This document shows, one piece after another, positions 1-4,437 of a stretch of 7,770 nucleotides of DNA. Origin of the DNA: Desulfosporosinus sp. UBA5188 (GTDB taxonomy: Bacteria > Bacillota > Desulfitobacteriia > Desulfitobacteriales > Desulfitobacteriaceae); NCBI GenBank assembly GCA_002413075.1, contig DHWG01000150.1, forward strand, positions 1 to 7,770, in the 5' to 3' direction. The notes beneath the pieces were generated by a model, which made no database searches, was not told the origin of the DNA, and was given only the letters and a program-made list of their open reading frames with translations. The position numbers were made by a program, and so were the translations under genes. Every line of letters starts with the position of its first letter. The first letter of the stretch is position 1.

Positions 1-56
1 TCATTCTGATCCTTGCTGGAAACCCGTATGTAACCAAACGTATAATTATTTTTCAT
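1..56 (-). CDS. Serine recombinase (resolvase/invertase family), N-terminal fragment cut by window edge
   Basis: Only the first 18 codons are inside the window; they read MKNNYTFGYIRVSSKDQN and continue past position 1. The Y-x-R-V-S-S-x-D-Q-N pattern is the start of the catalytic domain of small serine recombinases, and the first Ser of the VSS motif is the expected nucleophile that cuts and joins DNA at the crossover site. A GAGGTGG ribosome site lies a few bases upstream of the ATG, supporting this start. A good promoter is present upstream (see 93-121). Whether it is a resolvase, an invertase or a large serine integrase cannot be decided, because the rest of the protein is missing; the motif resembles resolvases of transposons and genomic islands. 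It lies about 1.6 kb from the broken cobA junction, so it may belong to the element that carried in the CBASS genes. That link is inference. Confidence 0.82.
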   Translation of the reverse strand, partial: MKNNYTFGYIRVSSKDQN

Positions 57-92
57 TTGCCCCACCTCACTCACGGTTTAGTGTCTGAATTC

Positions 93-121
93 ATTATAAA
101 TATTTTGTTTGTAAAGGGCAA
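93..121 (-). promoter_or_regulatory. Sigma-A type promoter of the serine recombinase gene
   Basis: On the minus strand there is a perfect TATAAT -10 box (98 down to 93) and a TTGCCC -35 box (121 down to 116, 4 of 6 matches to TTGACA) with exactly 17 bases between them. Transcription would start near position 85, about 30 bases before the recombinase ATG at 56. One arm of a perfect 12-bp inverted repeat fills most of the spacer, which suggests that a bound protein would block this promoter. Confidence 0.6.
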
Positions 122-149
122 TAATATTATATAAACGTTTACAAACAAA
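104..149. repeat. 12-bp perfect inverted repeat flanking the -35 box; candidate operator or recombination site
   Basis: TTTGTTTGTAAA (104-115) and its exact reverse complement TTTACAAACAAA (138-149) are separated by 22 bases. One arm sits in the recombinase promoter spacer and the other just upstream of the -35 box. Related TTTACA/TTTGTAAA words recur at 160-165 and 209-216, and CTATTCA (167-173) is inverted at 220-226. Serine resolvases commonly bind several dyads next to their own gene, both to recombine and to repress themselves. That reading fits, but the function here is inferred. Confidence 0.5.
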
Positions 150-292
150 TTAAAGTACCTTTACAACTATTCAAACACTAGTTTTTTGAGTTGACTAAAA
201 AGTATACCTTTGTAAACACTGAATAGCACGCTTATGATCAGACAATCAGAGATTCCTGATTCTTACTTAGTATTAATACCCATTAATTACCA

Positions 293-321
293 TGGAAAGA
301 GAATTCTCATTCTCGTATAAT
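293..321 (+). promoter_or_regulatory. Candidate sigma-A promoter of the small plus-strand transcription unit, with a palindrome in the spacer
   Basis: A perfect TATAAT (316-321) is preceded, with a 17-base spacer, by TGGAAA (293-298, 4 of 6 matches to TTGACA). The perfect palindrome GAGAATTCTC (299-308) lies in the spacer. Read on the minus strand, the region starts GAGAATGAGAATTCTC, which matches 10 of the first 12 bases of the Fur box consensus but only about 12 of 19 over its full length. Repression by an iron-responsive or other regulator is therefore possible but unproven. Confidence 0.5.
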
Positions 322-340
322 GTAAATAAGGTTGCTAAAG

Positions 341-358
341 GGACACGGAGGTGTGTCC
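341..358 (+). promoter_or_regulatory. Hairpin presenting a Shine-Dalgarno sequence in its loop
   Basis: GGACAC (341-346) and GTGTCC (353-358) form a perfect 6-bp stem. The 6-base loop is GGAGGT, a strong ribosome binding site, 8 bases before the ATG at 360. The start codon follows the stem almost directly. A loop-displayed SD is a favourable target for an antisense RNA or a protein, so this may control translation of the small ORF. Confidence 0.5.
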
Positions 359-359
359 A

Positions 360-449
360 ATGTTCATTGTTACAAAAAAATACTCATTTTTCATTTCCGG
401 TCGTGTGATCGTATTTTTTCTGTTTATGATGTTCCACATGCTTAAATAA
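360..449 (+). CDS. Candidate 29-aa hydrophobic small protein (unrecognised)
   Basis: This short frame starts with ATG at 360, 8 bases after GGAGG, and ends with TAA at 447-449. The peptide begins MFIVTKKYSFFISGR and continues with a hydrophobic stretch rich in Val, Ile, Phe, Leu and Met that ends HMLK. It has basic residues near positions 6-7 and 15 and at the C-terminus, so it could form one short membrane helix of about 14 residues, or up to 20 if the N-terminal part contributes. I do not recognise a family. Support is contextual: a promoter 38 bases upstream, a strong ribosome site, and a terminator 120 bases downstream, with nothing else in the unit that could be the product apart from the RNA itself. 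It could be a small membrane-active peptide, such as a type I toxin, or a leader peptide, or the unit could be a non-coding RNA with a chance ORF. Confidence 0.35.
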   Translation: MFIVTKKYSFFISGRVIVFFLFMMFHMLK

Positions 450-485
450 GTATCTGTTCTCGATATCTTTACAAATAACCTAAAG

Positions 486-533
486 CAACCCCCAAGGGAG
501 AGTTTGGATTCCAAACAATCCCCCATGGGGTTG
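486..533. repeat. 48-bp nested inverted repeat able to form a long hairpin
   Basis: Three pairs of complementary arms nest around one centre: CAACCCC (486-492) with GGGGTTG (527-533), GGGA (496-499) with TCCC (519-522), and GTTTGG (502-507) with CCAAAC (511-516), around a 3-base loop ATT. Small internal loops separate the stems. It has no T tract directly after it, so it is not a plain terminator. It could be a structural element of the plus-strand RNA, a stabilising 3' structure, or a folded recombination or transposition end. Confidence 0.6.
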
Positions 534-567
534 ATAAGTGAGATATAATAAACTAACTATCTTAACG

Positions 568-597
568 AAAATGGCTGGATGAAACCAGTCATTTTTT
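568..597 (+). terminator. Rho-independent terminator, probably usable in both directions
   Basis: AAAATGGCTGG (568-578) pairs with CCAGTCATTTT (585-595), with one G-T wobble in the RNA and a 6-base loop ATGAAA. The T run 592-597 follows the GC-rich part on the plus strand. On the minus strand the stem is followed by TTTTCGTT, a weaker tract, so it may also stop transcripts coming from the E2-like gene, which ends 45 bases away. Confidence 0.75.
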
Positions 598-641
598 AGT
601 TTCTTTGCCATGTTCCTCTTTAATCTTTTAGTTAGTTCCAC

Positions 642-1082
642 CTATCCATTTTTATTTCCGATATGCTTTATCTCATCAGCGTGCCATTCACCGGTTACTA
701 ACGATAATTCATAGAAAAATAGCCATTCACATATCCATGGAACTATAGACTTCGCCAATAACATATTGCCTGTCCATTCTTTTGCTTTTGGATAGAAAAG
801 ACATAGTCTTGGGAATGGCAGCTCAGAATAAACGTGCGGCAATGGAAGTGAATGATATCTTTTTAATTCTGGGGATAGTACGTAACTTTTAGGCATATAC
901 CCTGGTTTGTATTCAATCCTAACTAAATATTTCTGGCTGCCCTCAGTTGGCCTCAAAATGCATTCCCAATTCAAGATGTTACTTTTTATATAACACTTAG
1001 ATTGTGGATACATCTGTATTAAATTCAACATCTGGACGGCCAGTCCAATTTCAGGGTTCTTATAATAAATTTTACTTACCAT
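642..1082 (-). CDS. E2-like (ubiquitin-conjugating fold) protein of a CBASS antiphage operon
   Basis: The 146-aa product has the layout of the bacterial E2-like proteins linked to CD-NTases. A beta-rich N-terminal half carries YLVRIEYKPGYMP (52-64). Then comes LPHVYS (81-86), which resembles the HPN segment of E2 enzymes, and PRLCLFYP (91-98), where Cys94 sits where the catalytic cysteine is expected. A C-terminal helix region, IVPWICEWLFFYE followed by TGEWHADEIKH (to 140), is typical of the prokaryotic family. In E2-only ('short type II') CBASS, such a protein is thought to conjugate the C-terminus of its partner CD-NTase to targets and so modulate the enzyme. The ATG at 1082 overlaps the end of the CD-NTase frame by 11 nt, a sign of translational coupling and of a native gene pair. 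The gene looks complete, although its partner is truncated, so its present function is doubtful. Family assignment is from motif memory. Confidence 0.72.
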   Translation of the reverse strand: MVSKIYYKNPEIGLAVQMLNLIQMYPQSKCYIKSNILNWECILRPTEGSQKYLVRIEYKPGYMPKSYVLSPELKRYHSLPLPHVYSELPFPRLCLFYPKAKEWTGNMLLAKSIVPWICEWLFFYELSLVTGEWHADEIKHIGNKNG

Positions 1083-1656
1083 AATTTCTGTGGGCTGGGC
1101 TTTTTATTGTACCGCCTGCTGATAGAATGCCTGTAGTTTCAGATATTCTAACCGTACCTCCTTGCACCTTAATGTTTTGGATTCTACCATATTCAGCAAA
1201 TGCTTTGGATGCAACATTCTCCCCAAGCGTTTTCTTTAAATTGTCTCCAACACCATCAATACCAATCAACCTAAGGGGTTCGGTCAAAATATCTTTTTGA
1301 ACGGCTCTCATCCATTCGAAAAAAGCTATTGCTTTTTGGGGTTCAGATGCCCATTTTTCTGCAAAGTTCTCTGCTTCCATCACTGGATTTAGTATTTCAT
1401 ATAACCCCGTTTGTCCATTTCTTGTAATAAAGCTAGTCATTTTTCCAATTATGGATTTTAGCGTTGAATACACATCCGGCTCACCATTATATGCCTTGGC
1501 AGCCAAAGTAGTAATAATACATGAAATAGGCTTAACTTTCTGCATCGCTTCAGCTTGATACATAACATCTCTGTGTCGCTTTAGTATTTGTATAGCTCGT
1601 TGTAAAGGAGTTTTCACCTTGTAATATGGGACTTTTTCTACATCCACTTTTGCATA
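1072..1656 (-). pseudogene. CBASS CD-NTase (cGAS/DncV-like nucleotidyltransferase), C-terminal fragment only
   Basis: The open frame, readable from a GTG at 1647, gives about 191 aa. Motifs typical of the helical C-terminal lobe of CD-NTases are clear: VKTPLQRAIQILKRHRD (11-27), KPISCIITTLAAKAYNGE (39-56), NPVMEAENFAEKW (87-99) and FFEWMRAVQKD (109-119). A low-complexity tail follows and ends AHRNYGK. The N-terminal half, with the GS motif and the metal-binding Asp/Glu residues needed to make cyclic oligonucleotides from NTPs, is missing. The frame runs into cobA sequence at about 1650-1656, so the gene was cut there. The GTG has no good ribosome site, overlaps the cobA fragment's stop, and lies in another frame, so a useful protein is unlikely. 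The tail matches the C-terminal glycine tails (H-x-x-Y-G type) used for E2-mediated conjugation, here with one extra Lys. Assignment is from motifs; the CD-NTase clade is not determined. Confidence 0.75.
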
Positions 1657-2042
1657 CCAGCGTATGCTGGAACAGCGATTGCGGAAGTGATCCCTGGCAC
1701 AACTTCAAACTGAATGCCTGCCTCAAGTAACGCTTCTGCTTCTTCGCCTCCCCGGCCAAAAACAAAAGGATCCCCCCCTTTTAGGCGGGTCACAATTTTT
1801 CCTTCTAGACCTTTATCTACAAGTAATTGGTTAATTTCTTCTTGTCTAAGTGTGTGGTGATCCGGTGATTTTCCCACATAGATCAGTTCACACCCCGGGC
1901 GGGCTAACGTTAAGAGGCGCCGCGAAGCTAAGCGATCATAGACTAATACATCTGCTTTAGCAATACATTCTGACCCTTTAATAGTTATCAACTTCGGTTC
2001 TCCCGGACCAGCACCCACTAAATATACATATCCCTTATTCAA
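1638..2042 (-). pseudogene. cobA: Uroporphyrinogen-III C-methyltransferase (SUMT), truncated after its N-terminal half
   Basis: The intact enzyme methylates uroporphyrinogen III twice with S-adenosylmethionine to give precorrin-2 for sirohaem and cobalamin; in many clostridia it is fused to uroporphyrinogen-III synthase (HemD). Visible signatures are NKGYVYLVGAGPGEP (2-16), DRLASRRLL, RLKGGDPFVFGRGGEE (86-101) and VPGITSAIAVPAYAG (115-129). After PAYAG the expected Ile-Pro-Val-Thr-His sequence is replaced by MQKWM and a stop, where CD-NTase sequence begins. About half of the SUMT domain, and any HemD domain, is lost, so the 134-aa product should be inactive. The start is probably the TTG at 2042: AGGAG (2051-2055) is 8 bases upstream and the protein then begins MNKGYVYLVG as in the family. 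The earlier GTG at 2051 overlaps the ribosome site. It is the last readable gene of the resB-hemC series, 97 bases after hemC. Confidence 0.88.
1652..1670. repeat. Overlapping inverted repeats at the cobA/CD-NTase breakpoint
   Basis: GCATAC (1652-1657) and GTATGC (1662-1667) are perfect arms around CAGC. Overlapping them, CCAGC (1657-1661) and GCTGG (1666-1670) are perfect arms around GTAT. The change from SUMT homology to CD-NTase homology falls within about 1650-1656, that is, at the left arm. This may be a recombination site, a structure that promoted a deletion, or chance, since part of the dyad is ordinary cobA coding sequence. Confidence 0.45.
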
Positions 2043-2050
2043 ACTAAACA

Positions 2051-2055
2051 CTCCT
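2051..2055 (-). promoter_or_regulatory. Ribosome binding site that decides the cobA start
   Basis: AGGAG on the minus strand lies 8 bases before TTG (2042-2040) and overlaps the GTG at 2051. Proper spacing therefore selects TTG as the start of the truncated cobA, giving the family-like N-terminus MNKGYVYLVG. Confidence 0.7.
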
Positions 2056-2139
2056 ATTCAATCATGTGCAAAGCTTAAAGTTTAATTATTTATGAAATAT
2101 ACGAAAATAAATCACAATCCTGTTGTAACGCAAAGTTCC

Positions 2140-3051
2140 TTATCGTATTTCTGCTAATATGGCGGTGGCCCCCAGGTCAATCAGACGACCTGCGACATCA
2201 AGGCCCACCTCTTCAGGATCAGTGCCTTTGCCCTCCGCTTTGATCAAGTGAGCCCCATCTAACCTAGCCACCATCCCTCGAAGAACAATCTGTCCTTCAA
2301 CTATTTTCGCTAAAGCTCCAATGGGGACTTGGCAGCCACCTTCTAATTTGCGCATTAAAGCACGTTCCGCACGTACTGCTTGTTCTGTCGCACCATGGTT
2401 CAGCAGAGATAATAACTCATGGATGTCCGAACGATTCTCAACAGTTTCAATAGAAATTGACCCCTGTCCAACTGCAGGAAGCATCATGTCTTCAGGCAGG
2501 ATTTGAGTGATTCGTTCTTTCCACCCTAGCCGTTTCACACCAGCAGCAGCAAGAACAATCCCAGCCATCTCGGACTCAATCAACTTTTTCCAGCGCGTTT
2601 GAAGATTCCCGCGCAAATCCATAAAGTTAAGATCTGGGCGATAGTGTTTGAGTTGTGCTTTGCGACGTAGACTACTTGTACCAATGATCGACCCGGAGGG
2701 CAATGCCTCAAGAAGGACCCCGTTCTTGCTTAAATAAACGTCCCTTGGTGCCTCCCGTTCACAAAAGGCGCTAATTGTTAACCCCCTTGGTAACAAGGTT
2801 GGCATATCCTTAAGGCTATGAACAGCCATATCGATCTCCCGGTTCAATAAACCATTTTCTAATTCCTTTGTAAATAATCCTTTGTCCCCAATTTTGGAAA
2901 GGGGAACATCCAATATCTTATCCCCTTTGGTTTTCATAGGAACAATCTCAAATGTATAATTAGGATAAAACATAGTTAGTTTACTTTGTACCCACTCGGC
3001 TTGCCACATTGCTAATGGACTGTCCCGACTCCCAATGCGAATATTCATCAT
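2140..3051 (-). CDS. hemC: Hydroxymethylbilane synthase (porphobilinogen deaminase)
   Basis: This cytosolic enzyme joins four porphobilinogens into hydroxymethylbilane, the linear tetrapyrrole precursor of haem, sirohaem and cobalamin. The 303-aa protein is full length for the family. Motifs in order are RIGSRDSPLAMWQA (5-18), DKGLFTKELE (56-65), HSLKDMPT (78-85) with the catalytic Asp82, GTSSLRRKAQL (124-134), DLRGNLQTR (145-153), LPAVGQGSI (191-199) and RKLEGGCQVPIGA (234-246), where Cys240 should carry the dipyrromethane cofactor. No key residue is missing, so the gene should be functional. AGGAGGG lies 4 bases before the first ATG at 3051; a second ATG directly follows at 3048 and has slightly better spacing, so either may be used. 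The start lies inside hemA (71-nt overlap), implying coupled translation. The next pathway step, uroporphyrinogen-III synthase, is not in the window because the following gene is broken. Confidence 0.97.
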   Translation of the reverse strand: MMNIRIGSRDSPLAMWQAEWVQSKLTMFYPNYTFEIVPMKTKGDKILDVPLSKIGDKGLFTKELENGLLNREIDMAVHSLKDMPTLLPRGLTISAFCEREAPRDVYLSKNGVLLEALPSGSIIGTSSLRRKAQLKHYRPDLNFMDLRGNLQTRWKKLIESEMAGIVLAAAGVKRLGWKERITQILPEDMMLPAVGQGSISIETVENRSDIHELLSLLNHGATEQAVRAERALMRKLEGGCQVPIGALAKIVEGQIVLRGMVARLDGAHLIKAEGKGTDPEEVGLDVAGRLIDLGATAILAEIR

Positions 3052-4384
3052 TCTGCCCTCCTATGATGATGCGCCCCGAATTCTGATTCACCTTCAAACT
3101 TGGCTGTTTAGCTTCTTCTCCAATATCTAAATCAAAAAGGTTTTGCAAAATTTCTGTGTAGAGATGACCTTGGCTTGTAGTGGCATACTCTTTGAGATTC
3201 GTAATAGGCAGATGCAAGAGATGGTTAACGATAGAACTGGCCATCGATCGTATAATCTTTTCCTGTTTTGGGGTTAACCCTCTTAAATGCTCAAGGGCAC
3301 GATCAACTTGACTTTCTTTAATTTTTTGTCCTTTTTGTTGCAGGGCTAAAATTGTTGGAACCACAAACAAGGAATTATGCCACTTGAGAAAAAGTAGCAT
3401 CTCCTCTTCAATAATCTTTTCCGCGTTGACTGCCGCTATTTCACGTTCCTGATGATGGCGGTCAACTACTCCACGCAAATCATCAATGTCAAATAATGTA
3501 ATGAAAGGAATGATCCCCACATCAGGGTGAATATCGCGTGGAACCGCAATATCTATTAGAAGCATAGGACGTCCTTTTCGATTCGTCATAATTTCCTGCA
3601 TGCGATCCGGCAGTATGACAAAATGTGTCGAAGCCGTTGCAGAAATCACAATATCCACTTCCTCTAGGTACTGATTCATTTTATCAAAACGCACTGCTCG
3701 ACCGGAACATTCCTTTGCCAATATTACGGCTTTTTCATACGACCGATTAGACACCAAGACGGTAGTAGCCCCTGCGGCTACCAGGTGTTTGGCGGTTAGG
3801 GTGCTCATCTCTCCGGCTCCCATTATTAATATCCCTTTGCCTTGTAGTTCTCCCAAATGTTGTTTGGCAAGTTCCACCGCTGTATAACTGATGGAAACAG
3901 GGTGCTGGTCAATCAAAGTATCCGTTCGTACGCGTTTACCAACCGCTAAAGCAGTCTGGAAAAGCACATTCATCGTTTTGTTCGTGACCTCCGCATCCTT
4001 CGCTTGTTTATAAGCATTACCGACCTGTCCAAGGATTTGAGTCTCCCCCCGAACCATTGAATCCAAACCAGATACAACACGAAACAAGTGGCGCACGGCA
4101 TCATACAAGGTATGCACACAAAGGTACTGCTCGAGTACGTTTTCCGCGACTCCATGATGGTTCGCTAAAAACTTTTTAATGGAATGGATCCCCATTTCTA
4201 CATCGGTTGTTACTGCATAGACCTCAGTTCGATTACAGGTGCAGAGAATCACAACTCCTTCAAGTCCTGGATAACTTTTGAGTTTTCTTAATACTTCCTG
4301 CATTGGAGAGGAATGAAAGCTCATTTTTTCACGGATTTCAACTGGCGCGCTTCGATGATTTAATCCAATAGCGATAGGAAACAT
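2981..4384 (-). CDS. hemA: Glutamyl-tRNA reductase
   Basis: This enzyme reduces glutamyl-tRNA(Glu) with NADPH to glutamate-1-semialdehyde, the first committed step of the C5 tetrapyrrole pathway. The 467-aa product has GLNHRSAPVEIREK (7-20), the catalytic Cys50 in CTCNRTEVYA (48-57), His99 in the position of the conserved active-site His, VVSGLDSMVRGETQILGQV (103-121), the NADPH-binding GAGEMS (189-194) and IDIAVPRDIHP (278-288). The C-terminal part (about 310-420) is the helical dimerisation domain. The protein is somewhat longer than usual because of a weakly conserved tail of about 45 residues, whose last 24 codons overlap hemC in another frame. A GGAGTGG ribosome site is 9 bases upstream of the ATG at 4384. 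The gene follows ccsB after 53 bases without a visible terminator, so it is probably in the same operon, linking haem synthesis with cytochrome c maturation. HemA is often feedback-regulated by haem in other bacteria; nothing specific is seen here. Confidence 0.97.
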   Translation of the reverse strand: MFPIAIGLNHRSAPVEIREKMSFHSSPMQEVLRKLKSYPGLEGVVILCTCNRTEVYAVTTDVEMGIHSIKKFLANHHGVAENVLEQYLCVHTLYDAVRHLFRVVSGLDSMVRGETQILGQVGNAYKQAKDAEVTNKTMNVLFQTALAVGKRVRTDTLIDQHPVSISYTAVELAKQHLGELQGKGILIMGAGEMSTLTAKHLVAAGATTVLVSNRSYEKAVILAKECSGRAVRFDKMNQYLEEVDIVISATASTHFVILPDRMQEIMTNRKGRPMLLIDIAVPRDIHPDVGIIPFITLFDIDDLRGVVDRHHQEREIAAVNAEKIIEEEMLLFLKWHNSLFVVPTILALQQKGQKIKESQVDRALEHLRGLTPKQEKIIRSMASSIVNHLLHLPITNLKEYATTSQGHLYTEILQNLFDLDIGEEAKQPSLKVNQNSGRIIIGGQNDEYSHWESGQSISNVASRVGTK

Positions 4385-4437
4385 TTTTCAACCACTCCTT
4401 CCGCTCCGGTTAATTGCACAGGAATTCAGATAAATTA

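Larger units (their letters stand above)
57..641. other. 585-bp AT-rich region between the recombinase start and the E2-like gene end
   Basis: This stretch holds no normal-sized gene. From left to right it contains the recombinase promoter and its dyads (93-226), an AT-rich spacer, a plus-strand promoter (293-321), a hairpin with a Shine-Dalgarno in the loop (341-358), a 29-codon hydrophobic ORF (360-449), a large nested hairpin (486-533) and a terminator (568-597). A longer open frame on the minus strand across 335-526 has no visible ribosome site, runs through the hairpins and has no recognisable protein motifs, so it is not annotated. Bases 598-641 show nothing notable. Confidence 0.6.

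Noticed and set aside
335..526. 63-codon open frame on the minus strand
   Set aside because: It has no ribosome site or recognisable motif and runs through the large hairpin, opposite to a better supported plus-strand unit.
544..549. Second TATAAT on the plus strand as a promoter
   Set aside because: No -35 box lies at a suitable distance (the C-rich hairpin arm is there), and a terminator follows within about 20 bases.
1..600. CRISPR array from repeated TTTGTAAA-like words
   Set aside because: The repeats are short, inverted and irregularly spaced, with no constant repeat-spacer pattern.
1550..1765. 71-codon open frame on the minus strand across the cobA/CD-NTase junction
   Set aside because: It is an out-of-frame shadow of the two real coding remnants, with no family-like motifs.
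1638..2042. A single cobA/CD-NTase fusion protein
   Set aside because: The two coding remnants are in different frames and the cobA frame stops at 1638, so no continuous fusion protein can be read.
2052..2139. Riboswitch (cobalamin type) or terminator in the hemC-cobA gap
   Set aside because: The 88-97 bases are too short and AT-rich, with no conserved cobalamin-box-like element or strong hairpin.
2321..2506. 61-codon plus-strand frame inside hemC
   Set aside because: It lies antisense to highly conserved hemC motifs and has no independent support.
3970..4155. 61-codon minus-strand frame inside hemA
   Set aside because: It is a shadow in another frame of a clearly functional gene.
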